NCBI RefSeq assembly: GCF_900176365.1
Contig: NZ_FWXY01000011.1
Location: 62,001 to 126,000 of the forward strand
DNA from: Desulfocicer vacuolatum DSM 3385
GTDB lineage: Bacteria; Desulfobacterota; Desulfobacteria; Desulfobacterales; Desulfobacteraceae
Direction of reading: 5' to 3'
DNA: 64,000 bases
The notes under the pieces are model-generated. The model saw nothing but the letters and a program-made list of their open reading frames with translations. It was not told the DNA's origin and made no database searches. The position numbers were made by a program, and so were the translations under genes. Of this stretch, positions 8,426 to 17,952 are shown piece after piece (position 1 is the stretch's first letter; each line of letters starts with the position of its first letter).

Positions 8426-10012
8426 ATGCTGGTAAGAGTGAAACAGTATTTTATAAATAACTTTGAACAACTTTTTGTGCTGACTATCCTTCTCAGTGTC
8501 ACAATTATCAATTACTATGTACCCTATAAATTGGCTTTTTTAAATTTTTATTTTATTCCCGTCCTGGTTGCATCCTATTTTCTTGGAAAAAATAATACCA
8601 TGTTCGGTGCTCTTTTGTGTATTTTCTGGGTGATTCTCATTGTTTTTTTATCGCCCACCTCTTTTTTATTTGAACAAACCCAATTCAGCCTTTTTTTTAA
8701 TATTGTTGCCTGGGCTTCTTTTCTTTTGCTGGCAGGTGGAATCATTGGGAAACTTCAAGAGCAAAATAAGCACCTTATTCAACGTCATAAAGAACAGAGT
8801 GACGCTCTATTCTCTCGCTTATCCACCCATCTGTCCGTGTCCGCAGATTTAAGTTCAGAGTTGGATTTTGATTCCTTGTTTAATTTAATTGTCCATAAAT
8901 TGAGCGAAGCCATGAAGGCCGAGCGAACCAGCCTTTATCTAATTGATGAAAAAAATCAGGAGGTGTGGACCAGGGCCGCAGAGCAAATAGAAGATATTCG
9001 CCTGCCGTTGGGTAACGGTATTTGCGGAAAAGTTGCAGAGACTGGAAAAATCATCAATGTTAAGGATGCTTGGACGTTACCGTATTTCAACCGTGAGTTT
9101 GATCTTAAACACAACTTCAGAACCAAAGCCATGATTTGCATGCCCATAAATAATCGGGCGGGAAAAAGAATGGGGATCATTCAGGTTATCAATAAGGTTG
9201 ATGGCGGTTTTTTCTGCAAAGAAGATGAAAAATTTTTAAAAGGACTGCTTTCGCAAGTGGCCATTGCCCTGGAAAATTCTTTTCTCATGGATGAGCTGGA
9301 ACTTTCCTTTGAAAGCTCCATTAGGACTCTGTCGGCCACCGTGGATGCAAGACACCCCTTGACTGCCGGCCATTCGTTACGCGTCACGGAATACTCTCTT
9401 CTGGTGGCCGAGGAAATGAAATTAGGAAAAAAGGATCAGGAAGTCATAAAATATGCAGCCATTCTGCATGATATCGGTAAAATTGCTGTAAAAGACTCAG
9501 TTTTGTTGAAAAATGGGCAATTCTCTGATGAAGAGCGTGCCGAAATGAATATTCATCCTGCAAAAACAATGGCAATACTGGAAAAATTTTATTTCCCAGA
9601 AAATCTTCAAGAAGTTCCCTTTGTTGCGGCGTGCCATCATGAAAAAATCAATGGTGAAGGATATCCCCAAGGCTTAAAAGGAGATCAATTTCCCCTGGGG
9701 TCAAAAATTTTGGCAGTTGCCGATGTATTTGATGCCCTGACTTCCCCCAGAGATTATCCCAAATACGATGGAAACGAAATATTAAACTTTACGGCCATGC
9801 CCCTGGCCAGGGCCATGGGTATTTTGGAAAATGAGCGGGGAAGCCATTTTGATTCCAATGTCGTGGATGCATTTCTGCGGATATTACCCCAGGCACTTGA
9901 ACGCCACCGTGGAACTCATTTTTCTGATGAATATATAGATGATTACTATGAAAGTATCGCTGACATGACAACCATTGAGGCACAACCCACAAAAGCAAGA
10001 TCAAACAGTTAA
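8426..10012 (+). CDS. Membrane-anchored GAF / HD-GYP domain protein (putative cyclic-di-GMP phosphodiesterase)
   Basis: 528 aa. Four or so hydrophobic segments (about residues 15-115) are followed by a GAF domain (about 150-290) and an HD-GYP domain (about 300-500) with HDIGK and the GYP region. HD-GYP proteins hydrolyse cyclic di-GMP. The usual HHExxDGxGYP reads HHEKINGEGYP here, so the Asp is Asn; metal ligands HD and HH are intact. ATG 8426 has CTGGAG upstream. The gene converges on the gcvT-glyA fusion, and the two stop codons share TTAA (10009-10012). No cognate cyclase is adjacent, so its target process is unknown. Confidence 0.85.
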   Translation: MLVRVKQYFINNFEQLFVLTILLSVTIINYYVPYKLAFLNFYFIPVLVASYFLGKNNTMFGALLCIFWVILIVFLSPTSFLFEQTQFSLFFNIVAWASFLLLAGGIIGKLQEQNKHLIQRHKEQSDALFSRLSTHLSVSADLSSELDFDSLFNLIVHKLSEAMKAERTSLYLIDEKNQEVWTRAAEQIEDIRLPLGNGICGKVAETGKIINVKDAWTLPYFNREFDLKHNFRTKAMICMPINNRAGKRMGIIQVINKVDGGFFCKEDEKFLKGLLSQVAIALENSFLMDELELSFESSIRTLSATVDARHPLTAGHSLRVTEYSLLVAEEMKLGKKDQEVIKYAAILHDIGKIAVKDSVLLKNGQFSDEERAEMNIHPAKTMAILEKFYFPENLQEVPFVAACHHEKINGEGYPQGLKGDQFPLGSKILAVADVFDALTSPRDYPKYDGNEILNFTAMPLARAMGILENERGSHFDSNVVDAFLRILPQALERHRGTHFSDEYIDDYYESIADMTTIEAQPTKARSNS

Positions 10013-12684
10013 AAAGATCCCAGAAAATTTTCTTTTAAATCCAGGATTTCATTGTCGTTAAAGCAATACGCCATGTCAAGGAACCGGCTGCGAAATTGTT
10101 CCACATCACCGGAGGCATCCACGCCCTTTTGAATCACATCTGCCATGATGCAGGCCAGGGCTTCAAAGTCTGTTTCCTTCATGCCGAAACGGGTCATTTC
10201 GCTGACCCCGAGACGGATACCCGAGCTGACCGTAAAGCCTTCATCACTGGGAATGGCCTGGTAATTACAGATAATATGATTTTTCTCCAGGGCCTTGGCC
10301 GCCTCAATACCTTTGCCATACCCCACCCCCACAATGACCTGGTGGGTCTGGGTAAAATCCATGGCAGCGTCCCCCTGGACATCCAGGCCCGTTTTTTTCA
10401 ATGCCCGGGCAAAGGCCTTGGCATTGGCAATGACCTGGCGCTGGTATTCATCTTTAAAGGTGTTCATTTCCATGGCTGCAACCAGAAGCCCAAGAAGGCT
10501 TCCCAGGTGATGATTGGAGACCATGCCGGGGAAGGCTCTTTTACGGATGGTCTGCCACAGCTCATGTTCCGGTGTGTTTTCCCCATCAAAAGCACATCCC
10601 ACAACCCCCCTCTGGGACCCGAAAAATGTTTTGTGGGTGGAGCCGGTGACCAGGTCTGCCCCCTCTTTAAAGGGTTCCTGGAAATGGGGACCAATGAGCC
10701 CCAGAACATGGGCCATGTCATACATCAAAATGGGACGTTTGTTCATGGATTCCAAAAGGGACTTGACCTGGGCCACAGGTTCCGTGTGAAGCACCATGGA
10801 CTTGCCAAACACCATCAGTTCAGGATCTATATCGGCAAGCAATGCCTCCAGGGCATTGAGATCCATCTGGTAGGGGTTGTCTTGAAGTACGGGAAAATTA
10901 AACACATTAAATTTTTCCGTAACAGGATTTTTGGCAATGTAGTCCCGCAATGCGCCCATGGGCTGGGCCGAAAGATGCCCTCCCCTGCCGATGTGGTTGG
11001 TAACGGCACAGGCAATGCGGCCGGGTTCCCTTTTTAAATTTCCCCGGTTCCGCCATTGGACCATGGCACTGAAGGCGGTCATGTTGGCCATCTGCCCACT
11101 CACCGATCGACACTCCACCAGGGGGCATCCCATGAACCGGGACATTTCATGGGCCAGGGCCTCTTCCACCCAGGCGATGAAATCGCATCCCTGGTAATAG
11201 AACACCTCTTGCTCATAGGCCGCAGCCAGTTCCTTGTGTTCGGCATATCGTCCCACGGGATCACTGACCTGGACAAGGCGGGTCCATGGGGACGGGGTCA
11301 TTTCAGAAGGAATGAGATTGATGCATTTTGTCTGTCGCCACTGATGATTTTCCCAGCTTTTTGCAAGCACCCTTTTAAAGCGTGAAATCCCCTGGGTCAT
11401 GGAATTATTATCATGGGATGCCGGAATTTCGTAACCTTCCAAAATGGGATGAAAGTAAGGCGGTGCATCGGAACGCCCATGTGCTTTAACCACCATGGCG
11501 TTGAGGGTGCGTTTTCTCACCTTGATCTGCACCGTCTGTCCGACTTGTATATGGGCATCCAGGAGCCCAAGCACAATGGATCGCTTCCCGGTTTTATCCG
11601 TGGGGGTCATCTCAACCCCATGGCCCTTAAATTGCCAAAAAGGAACGGATGTGCCGCTGGTGATATCCCCCACTTTTTGCTCATCCATGAATACTTCCGC
11701 CCCTTGTCTGGCAACGCCTTTGTCCATCAATGCCAGGCACTTGATGCGCCTTGGCAGGGGTGTCTCTTTTTCAAAAATTCCCTGACGCTGATTTTCATGG
11801 GCCGTCCATTGCCGGGTCAGGGCCTCTTTTCCCACAAAATTTTTCTTTAACGGACTTAAACTCACGGCCACCGTGGCAAGGGGAATGGCAAATATGGGAA
11901 TTTTTTTTTCATCCGGTCCCAGGCCCAGTTCATGGCCATACAGTGGCATGCCTGCCTCCAGGCGCAGGGTGTCCCGGGCCCCCAGACCCACCTGGACAAT
12001 GTTTAACGCCTGCCCTTGGCTGAAAATGGATTCCCATAAAAATACAAATTGATCTGCCGGAGCAAAAATTTCAAAGCTGTTGGGTTCCCCGGTGTAACCG
12101 GTTCTGGAGACCAGGCAGGAAACGCCGCAAAGATCCATTTGGGAGAGGCTGTTCTGGTTGGGTTCGGGAAGAGGAGATTTCCGTGCCACCCGGGTGATGA
12201 GTTCCTTGGCCATGGGGCCCTGAATAGCCATCAATGAAAGGGACTCCGTGTGATTTTCCAGAGTGACATCATCAAATTTGTCGGCGATTTTAATGAGATG
12301 CTTCCAGTCTTTTTCACTGTTGGATGCATTTACCACCAACAGGTAATCCTCCTTGTCAAACCGATATAAAAAAGCATCATCCAGGGCATATCCATTCTCA
12401 TCGGAAATTATGGTATAATGGGCTTCCCTCGGCTGCAGGGCCTGGGCATTACCGGTGAGTGCCCTTTGCAGGAAGGCGATTTTGTCTTTGCCTTTAATGC
12501 GAAAGCGCCCCATGTGACTTACGTCAAACATGCCGCCATATTTTCGGGTGGCAAGGTGTTCCTTAATCACACCGGAATCATATTGCACCGGCATGTCCCA
12601 GCCGGCAAAATCAACCATCTGACCACCATTGTCTTTGTGCCATTGGTAAAGGGGTGTTTTTCTGCATTTATTGTCAGGGCTCAT
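10009..12684 (-). CDS. Fused aminomethyltransferase (GcvT) - serine hydroxymethyltransferase (GlyA)
   Basis: 891 aa in one frame. Residues 1 to about 430 are a GcvT/T-protein domain (FAGWDMPVQYDSGVIKEH, MFDVSHMGRF, SRTGYTGE, MPLYGHELG). Residues about 440-891 are an SHMT with the PLP lysine near residue 695 in GSTHKTFFGSQRG. GcvT makes methylene-THF from an aminomethyl donor and SHMT joins methylene-THF to glycine as serine, so the fusion could channel the one-carbon unit. GcvP and GcvH are not in the window. ATG 12684 is preferred to 12711 because AAGGTGG lies 5 bp upstream. It is the last gene of the minus-strand island carrying demethylating flavoproteins. The SHMT half is divergent from ordinary GlyA, so its exact aldol activity is inferred. 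Confidence 0.88.
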   Translation of the reverse strand: MSPDNKCRKTPLYQWHKDNGGQMVDFAGWDMPVQYDSGVIKEHLATRKYGGMFDVSHMGRFRIKGKDKIAFLQRALTGNAQALQPREAHYTIISDENGYALDDAFLYRFDKEDYLLVVNASNSEKDWKHLIKIADKFDDVTLENHTESLSLMAIQGPMAKELITRVARKSPLPEPNQNSLSQMDLCGVSCLVSRTGYTGEPNSFEIFAPADQFVFLWESIFSQGQALNIVQVGLGARDTLRLEAGMPLYGHELGLGPDEKKIPIFAIPLATVAVSLSPLKKNFVGKEALTRQWTAHENQRQGIFEKETPLPRRIKCLALMDKGVARQGAEVFMDEQKVGDITSGTSVPFWQFKGHGVEMTPTDKTGKRSIVLGLLDAHIQVGQTVQIKVRKRTLNAMVVKAHGRSDAPPYFHPILEGYEIPASHDNNSMTQGISRFKRVLAKSWENHQWRQTKCINLIPSEMTPSPWTRLVQVSDPVGRYAEHKELAAAYEQEVFYYQGCDFIAWVEEALAHEMSRFMGCPLVECRSVSGQMANMTAFSAMVQWRNRGNLKREPGRIACAVTNHIGRGGHLSAQPMGALRDYIAKNPVTEKFNVFNFPVLQDNPYQMDLNALEALLADIDPELMVFGKSMVLHTEPVAQVKSLLESMNKRPILMYDMAHVLGLIGPHFQEPFKEGADLVTGSTHKTFFGSQRGVVGCAFDGENTPEHELWQTIRKRAFPGMVSNHHLGSLLGLLVAAMEMNTFKDEYQRQVIANAKAFARALKKTGLDVQGDAAMDFTQTHQVIVGVGYGKGIEAAKALEKNHIICNYQAIPSDEGFTVSSGIRLGVSEMTRFGMKETDFEALACIMADVIQKGVDASGDVEQFRSRFLDMAYCFNDNEILDLKENFLGSF

Positions 12685-12930
12685 GGGTTCCACCTTTGCA
12701 AGGTTAAGCATTTTATTTTTGGAGTCTCACTGTTCATATAACTGTTTTATTGTGATATTTTAAAAAAAACAAGAAAAAGTTGTAGAAAACCGCAAGAATA
12801 AACACTTTGCCTTTTCCATGAATCTATCTGGGTTTTAAAGCCCTGAGAGGCTGTTTAAAAACAGATGAAACGGCTGCAATCCCATGGAATTTCAATTTTT
12901 CCCCTGAATTTTTAAATAACATCTAAACAA
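12685..12930. other. Intergenic region upstream of the gcvT-glyA fusion
   Basis: About 250 bp of AT-rich sequence that should hold the promoter of the fusion gene. No repeat copy and no convincing -24/-12 element was found. A short segment around 12840-12900 (CTGTTTAAAAACAG) is a local palindrome of unknown meaning. Confidence 0.35.
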
Positions 12931-12963
12931 AAAGGCGAATCAGTCAACAACCGATTCGCCTTT
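12931..12963 (-). terminator. Rho-independent terminator of the usp gene
   Basis: The arms AAAGGCGAATC and GATTCGCCTTT form an 11-bp stem, followed on the minus strand by a T-run (TTTTTGTTT). It is about 45 bp beyond the usp stop and ends that transcript, so the gcvT-glyA gene downstream needs its own promoter. Confidence 0.75.
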
Positions 12964-13007
12964 TCAATTTTACGTAAAACCATGGAGTGATGGAAAAATT
13001 TAAATAA

Positions 13008-13400
13008 TCATGTAACCTTTATGGTGGTCACCGGGCAATGGGCCTCCAGGATGATGAACTGAACGGTGGAGCCAAAGACCAGCTTGCCCACTCTGGATTC
13101 TTTTTTCATGCCAAAAATAATTTCATCCACTGCTTTATCTCTGGCAAAACGCACAATGTCATCACCGGGGGCCAGTCCGCGGATGAGAACATGGACTTCG
13201 CTTTTAACGCCCTGTTTATCCAGATATTCTTTGATGAAATCCAGCTTTTTTTCAATCTCAGAAATTCTCTCCGGCGTTGCATCGGAGGCACAGGTTTTAA
13301 CCAGATAAACAAGTGCACCTGATTCTTTGGCCCTGCGGGCTGTAAGCTCCATGACAGCAGTGGTTCTCAAATTTTTGTCATAACTCACTAAGAGTTTCAT
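13008..13400 (-). CDS. Universal stress protein, UspA family
   Basis: 130 aa, a single Usp domain (Rossmann-like alpha/beta). The N-terminal MKLLVSYDKN strand and the C-terminal nucleotide-loop region GMKKESRVGKLVFGST, followed by CPVTTIKV, are typical of ATP-binding family members. ATG 13400 is chosen for AGGAGAG 7 bp upstream; an upstream in-frame ATG (13448) lacks a site. It lies between the ETF:quinone oxidoreductase gene and the gcvT-glyA fusion, but is separated from both by repeats or a terminator, so a functional link is not shown. Confidence 0.85.
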   Translation of the reverse strand: MKLLVSYDKNLRTTAVMELTARRAKESGALVYLVKTCASDATPERISEIEKKLDFIKEYLDKQGVKSEVHVLIRGLAPGDDIVRFARDKAVDEIIFGMKKESRVGKLVFGSTVQFIILEAHCPVTTIKVT

Positions 13401-13516
13401 ATTGTCTCTCCTGTTGGGTAATATTTTGAAAAACAGTATCATGTTCACGGCGATTTAAAAAGAAAAACCTTAGGCAAAATCACCGGTTACAGCCATTGTA
13501 GTTCCTCTATAATTTT

Positions 13517-13610
13517 TTATATGAAATACTCCGCAAACCGGGGATGTATTTCAATCTTCGTTGTGGTCAGATCCGGAGCAGAATACGGTCCGCCCGTGGC
13601 GGTTTATATA
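13517..13610 (-). repeat. R1 repeat (minus orientation), joined to R2
   Basis: A near-complete R1 copy on the minus strand, from TTATATGAAATACTCCGC at one end to CGCCCGTGGCGGTTTATATA at the other, where it abuts the R2 copy at 13611. Confidence 0.8.
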
Positions 13611-13793
13611 CAAGGTAAACCCCAAAGCTTACCTCAGCAAAGCCCGCCCCGAGGGGCAATAGGAACCGGCCAATTGAGCTGTCTACAGTTCCGGCCGGGA
13701 CCATTGCCCCTCGGGGGGGGGGCGGCATAATGCCATTTGACTCCGGGTCTACGACCCTATATTCGTTGTGTCCGATAGGGCATGTGGGTTATA
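13611..13793 (+). repeat. R2 repeat, copy 1
   Basis: A 180-bp element whose centre is a very stable hairpin: CCCCGAGGGGCAAT (13647-13660) pairs with ATTGCCCCTCGGGG (13703-13716), and inside it CCGGCC pairs with GGCCGG. The far end (GTGGGTTATATCA) runs into the stop codon of the ETF:quinone oxidoreductase gene at 13794, so on the minus strand it could act as a terminator for that gene. It is related to the copies at 46973 and 53431. Confidence 0.8.
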
Positions 13794-15800
13794 TCAACTG
13801 GTTGCTTCATCCATGATTTCAGCAATATCTTTTACCGGAATAACTGTGTCGGTTTCAAGAATACCGTCATTGAGCATGGTGGCACAAAAGGGACATGCGG
13901 CACACACGGTTTTTGCACCGGTGGCAACGGCCTCGGCGGCCCGGACGTTATTGATGCGCTCTCCAATGGTTTCCTCCATGAACATCCTGGCACCTCCTGC
14001 ACCGCAACACATGCCTTTGGAAAAATTTTTATCCATTTCCACAAGATTTCCACCGCTGTTTACCCGGGTGATGAGTTCCCGTGGGGCCTGATAAATATTA
14101 TTCCACCGACCAAGATAACAAGAATCATGGAAGGTGATATCCCCCATCTCTTTACGATTGATGGTCAAACGTCCCTGGTTTGCCAGATCCAGCATGTATT
14201 CTGTGTGATGTACCACAGGATAGGACGCATCAAATTGAGGGTATTCATTTTTAATGACATTGTAACAGTGTGGGCAGCCGGTGAGAATCATTTTGGGTTT
14301 ATACTGATTAAACACTTCGGCATTTTGCTGGATGAGCATTTGGGCCAGATATTCGTTGCCGGCCCGGCGTGCCATGTCTCCGTTGCAGCTCTCTTCTGGT
14401 CCCAGGATGGCAAAATTAACCCCGGCTTTTTGAAGCACCCGGGCCGTTGCCTGGGCAATCTTTTTTCCCCGGTCATCAAAGGAACCTGCACATCCCACAA
14501 AGTAGAGCACATCGGCATCTGGTTTATCACTGATCAGAGGCACATCCATGCCCTTGCACCAGTCTGCCCTTGTGTCTGCACTGAAACCCCAAGGGTTGCC
14601 CTGGTTTTCAATGTTGGTAAAGGTTTCCTGCATTTCTGCGGGGAAATTGGCCTCCATGAGCACCTGGTGTTTACGCATCTCAATGACAAAATCCAGATGC
14701 TGGTTGTTCACCGGGCAAATATCCTCACAGGAGCGGCATGTTGTGCAGGACCAAAGCACATCATCGGTGACAGGAGATCCTTCCCGCATGAGGGGTTCAA
14801 TCTCGTCTTTTTCATCCCCCAGAAGTTTGTCTGCCTGGTCAAACAGATCGACCTTAAAATCATGGAGAATTTTTTTGGGTGACAATGGCTTACCTGTTCC
14901 CGATGCAGGACACAGCTCTTCGCATCGTCCACACTCGGTGCAGGCATATAAATTAAGCACATTCTTCCAGTTGAATTCACTGCATTTGCCAAGCCCGAAG
15001 GTTTCGGCCTCTTCATCTTCAATATCTGTCTTTAATATTGCTTTCTCCATTTCCAGAGGTTTAACAAATACGTTGGGAGCTGCCGCCAGAAGATGGAGAT
15101 GCTTGGAGCCGGGGATATAAATAAGAAAGCCTAATATGGTGCCTATGTGGATGAAATAACTCAGTTCATATCCAAATATAACTTGCCCCTGGGAAAGACC
15201 GGAAAGCCCAAAAATAGAAACCAGAAGCCCGGATATGGGAAAAATACCGCTGTGGGAAGCAGCCCCTGCTTCCAAGGGCATGAGGGTCTGGAAGGCATTG
15301 ATGAAGTGAAAGGAAATTATAATAACACAGGTAAACAAAATAATCAGATTGGCATCCCGCCCCATGGTGAGATACTCCGGCTTAATAACTGTTCGGCGGT
15401 ACAGGGCATAGGCAAAGCCCACCAAGACAAAAAAAGCCAGAATATCTGCAATAAAAAGGTATCCGGTATAAATGGAAGGAATAATATGCAGCAGGTCAAA
15501 TGAGGGAAAGACTCCCCGGATCATCAATTCCAGAGAGTGAACCTGTATGGCCAGGAATCCAAAGAAAATAAGGGTGTGGGAAATACCAGGCATGAGTTTT
15601 CTGCGGACATTGGTTTGCCCGAGCACATCTGTGAATAATACCTTGATTCGATCTGATATTCTGTCCACGGGTTTTTCCACCACCCCATCCACAGCCATCA
15701 TGATCTGGTAAAGTCGTTTCACTTTAAGGAAAAAATATCCAAAGGCGGCCACCAGTGCCACAAACATAACAATTGATTTTACGATTAAATAGTTTTCCAT
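13794..15800 (-). CDS. Membrane-bound Fe-S ETF:(mena)quinone oxidoreductase, HdrD/CCG-domain type
   Basis: 668 aa. About six membrane segments (residues 5-235, NarI-like) are followed by a two-cluster ferredoxin domain (Cys 287, 290, 293, 297 in CTECGRCEELCP and Cys 352, 355, 358, 362 in CTTCRSCEDICP) and by two CCG-type cysteine domains (including CCGAGGARM). Proteins of this DUF224-like architecture sit next to etfAB in syntrophs and sulfate reducers and pass ETF electrons to menaquinone (family knowledge). ATG 15800 begins the first membrane helix (MENYLIVKSIVMF); the longer frame to 15893 is hydrophilic and unlikely. It is co-oriented with etfA and etfB upstream, so it probably takes electrons from dimethylglycine or sarcosine oxidation. 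Confidence 0.85.
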   Translation of the reverse strand: MENYLIVKSIVMFVALVAAFGYFFLKVKRLYQIMMAVDGVVEKPVDRISDRIKVLFTDVLGQTNVRRKLMPGISHTLIFFGFLAIQVHSLELMIRGVFPSFDLLHIIPSIYTGYLFIADILAFFVLVGFAYALYRRTVIKPEYLTMGRDANLIILFTCVIIISFHFINAFQTLMPLEAGAASHSGIFPISGLLVSIFGLSGLSQGQVIFGYELSYFIHIGTILGFLIYIPGSKHLHLLAAAPNVFVKPLEMEKAILKTDIEDEEAETFGLGKCSEFNWKNVLNLYACTECGRCEELCPASGTGKPLSPKKILHDFKVDLFDQADKLLGDEKDEIEPLMREGSPVTDDVLWSCTTCRSCEDICPVNNQHLDFVIEMRKHQVLMEANFPAEMQETFTNIENQGNPWGFSADTRADWCKGMDVPLISDKPDADVLYFVGCAGSFDDRGKKIAQATARVLQKAGVNFAILGPEESCNGDMARRAGNEYLAQMLIQQNAEVFNQYKPKMILTGCPHCYNVIKNEYPQFDASYPVVHHTEYMLDLANQGRLTINRKEMGDITFHDSCYLGRWNNIYQAPRELITRVNSGGNLVEMDKNFSKGMCCGAGGARMFMEETIGERINNVRAAEAVATGAKTVCAACPFCATMLNDGILETDTVIPVKDIAEIMDEATS

Positions 15801-15894
15801 GATTGAGTTATTTCCTTGGGGTTTGTCTGGGCTTGATTTTAACTGGGGGCCCCCCTGGTGTTTTGGCGGCCACCGATGAAAAGAGTTTTCCAAA

Positions 15895-15928
15895 ATCCGG
15901 TGGAGTAAAAAAACTTACCCCACCGGAT
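15895..15928 (-). terminator. Hairpin between etfA and the quinone oxidoreductase gene
   Basis: ATCCGGTGG (15895-15903) and CCACCGGAT (15920-15928) are perfect 9-bp arms around a 16-base loop. On the minus strand the stem is followed by TTTTGG, a weak T-run. It may be a partial terminator or stability element that sets the ratio of EtfA/B to the membrane protein. Confidence 0.45.
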
Positions 15929-15996
15929 GTCAATTTCTTTCTTTAACTATTCTCACGTCCGACACCAGATAGGGTTGGCCGGGTCAAGAAATAATT

Positions 15997-16947
15997 TTAT
16001 TTTAAGGCCTCTGTCAACGCCGGAATGACCTCAAAGATATCTCCGATGATGCCGTAATCAGACTTTGCAAATATGGGAGCATCCTTGTCAGTGTTAATTC
16101 CCACAATGACTTTTGAGGTTTTCATTCCGGCAAAATGCTGTACGGCCCCGGAGACTCCACAGGCCAGATAGAGCTTTGGCCCCACAGTTTTTCCGGTTTG
16201 TCCCACCTGCATGGCGTGGGGGGCATAGCCTGCATCCACGGCGGCCCGGGACGCGCCCACGGCAGCCCCGAGAAGGGCGGCACACTCTTCGAGCATGGTG
16301 AAATTTTCAGCAGATTTAATGGCCCGGCCACCGGTGAGGATTACAGGGGCCTCTGTGAGGTCAATTTTACCGCCGTCCCCCTTTTTCCTTTCAATGATTT
16401 TAACCCCGGCACCATCGGCAACCGTTGCAGAAAAAGAGAGCACTTCGCCATCCACCGGGGCCTCCACAGCCTCAATGGCATTGGGTCTTACGGTGCACAG
16501 CATAAGATCGGCATCCACCTTTACAGTGGCAAAGGTTTTACCCGAAAAATGGGATTTTACGCCGGATTTTTCATCAATATCCACTGAGATACAGTCAGAT
16601 ATCAGGGGAAGATCAAGGCTTGCTGCCATACGGGCGAAAAGATCTCGTCCAATGGTGCTGGCAAGGCCCATGACAGCTTTAAGATCATACTCTTTTGCCG
16701 CAGCGGCAATGGCTCCGGCCTGGGCTTCCGGACTTGCGGCAAGATCACCTGATGCAAGGGAAACGGCAATAACTTTCTGAACACCAAACTTACAAAGTTC
16801 AGCTTTTAACGCCTCTGCATCACCGTCAATGAGAAGGGCATACACCTCATTGTCTCCGCCCTTTCCCCGGGCAGCCGTCAGAACACCAAAATTGGTTTCC
16901 TTGATTTTTCCTTCACCCGTTTCTATTAAAACACCTGTCCTGGTCAT
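15997..16947 (-). CDS. etfA: Electron transfer flavoprotein alpha subunit (copy 1)
   Basis: 316 aa. The N-terminal domain (1-190) and C-terminal FAD domain are present, with the FAD-binding region PKLYLACGVSGAVQHFAGM and the end motif IIGDIFEVIPALTEAL. With EtfB it accepts electrons from flavoprotein dehydrogenases. GGGAGAA precedes ATG 16947. It follows etfB with 168 bp between them, and the membrane oxidoreductase that reoxidises ETF comes next. The second pair at 28075-29833 is clearly diverged, so the two may serve different dehydrogenases. Confidence 0.93.
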   Translation of the reverse strand: MTRTGVLIETGEGKIKETNFGVLTAARGKGGDNEVYALLIDGDAEALKAELCKFGVQKVIAVSLASGDLAASPEAQAGAIAAAAKEYDLKAVMGLASTIGRDLFARMAASLDLPLISDCISVDIDEKSGVKSHFSGKTFATVKVDADLMLCTVRPNAIEAVEAPVDGEVLSFSATVADGAGVKIIERKKGDGGKIDLTEAPVILTGGRAIKSAENFTMLEECAALLGAAVGASRAAVDAGYAPHAMQVGQTGKTVGPKLYLACGVSGAVQHFAGMKTSKVIVGINTDKDAPIFAKSDYGIIGDIFEVIPALTEALK

Positions 16948-17115
16948 ATTTTTGTTCTCCCTATGAACAATTTAAACTTTATCTTGTGACAACAATTTAA
17001 CATGGCACATTGCAATTGCTAAAAATCAAAATCTGTCATGATGATGCAATGCCAACCACACCCGTTTGCAATGAACATTCCCTGACATTGTGTCATGGTA
17101 ATGCAATGGGTTTGT

Positions 17116-17886
17116 CTATATGATTTTTTCGTCTTCCCTGAGGACTTTTATCAATTGGGCCACCTGCTCCTGCACAGAGCCTTCCAGCATTTTTGCTCCG
17201 GACCTCTCAGGAACAGCTTCCAGTTTCACAAGTTGGGATGCGCCTGCGTTTTCATCAATGCCCAGATCACCAATGGCCATTTCCTGAATTTTTTTCTTTT
17301 TGGCCTTCATAATATCCGGAAATTTAGGATACCGGGGTTCATTGAGCCCCTTGGTGGCACCGATGATACCCGGCAGGGGCATTTCCAGAACTTCCCGCTC
17401 TCCTCCGCCGATCTCTTTTTCCATGGTGGCTTTCTGACCGTCAATGGTCAGCCGGGACACTTCATTGACCACGGGAAGCCCCATGGCGGCAGCCAGTCGA
17501 TACTGGGTCTGGGCACCTTCTGTATCCACAGAGCCTTTTCCTGTAAAAATAAGATCAGCAGCACCATCCTGATCCATGGCAGCCTTGAGCGCTTTGGCTG
17601 TGAGTGTGCTGTCCAGAAACTGCCCCTGGGTCTGAACATGGATGGCCCTTGCAGCCCCCATGGCCATGGCACTTCTGAGGGTGGCGGTGGCAGCACCTTT
17701 ACCAACGGTGACAACGACCACTTCTCCACCCTCTTTTTCCACCAGACTCACTGCCTCTTCCAGGCCGTATTCGTCGTAGGGATTTACAATGAATTTGCAT
17801 TCTGAATCTTCAAATCCGTTATCCCCAACCAGCTTTATATTGGCTGCAGTATCGGGAACATGCTTGATGCATACAAAGATTTTCAT
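17116..17886 (-). CDS. etfB: Electron transfer flavoprotein beta subunit (copy 1)
   Basis: 256 aa. MKIFVCIKHVPD at the N-terminus and the AMP/nucleotide-binding loop VGKGAATATLRSAMAMGAARA are typical. It pairs with EtfA (15997-16947). Its place between the dimethylglycine-dehydrogenase-like gene and the quinone oxidoreductase suggests the electron route flavoprotein, ETF, membrane Fe-S protein, menaquinone (inference). The start ATG 17886 has AGAGGAT upstream, and a candidate -24/-12 promoter lies about 75-100 bp upstream. Confidence 0.93.
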   Translation of the reverse strand: MKIFVCIKHVPDTAANIKLVGDNGFEDSECKFIVNPYDEYGLEEAVSLVEKEGGEVVVVTVGKGAATATLRSAMAMGAARAIHVQTQGQFLDSTLTAKALKAAMDQDGAADLIFTGKGSVDTEGAQTQYRLAAAMGLPVVNEVSRLTIDGQKATMEKEIGGGEREVLEMPLPGIIGATKGLNEPRYPKFPDIMKAKKKKIQEMAIGDLGIDENAGASQLVKLEAVPERSGAKMLEGSVQEQVAQLIKVLREDEKII

Positions 17887-17952
17887 AATCTCATATCCTC
17901 TGAATCTTAACGTTTTTTGTTAGAAAATCCGGGCAAGGGGATTTTCAAGTTT

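Noticed and set aside
13782-14882. 366-codon plus-strand frame opposite the ETF:quinone oxidoreductase gene
   Set aside because: Shadow of the minus-strand Fe-S protein; composition rich in Phe, His and Gly with no domain.
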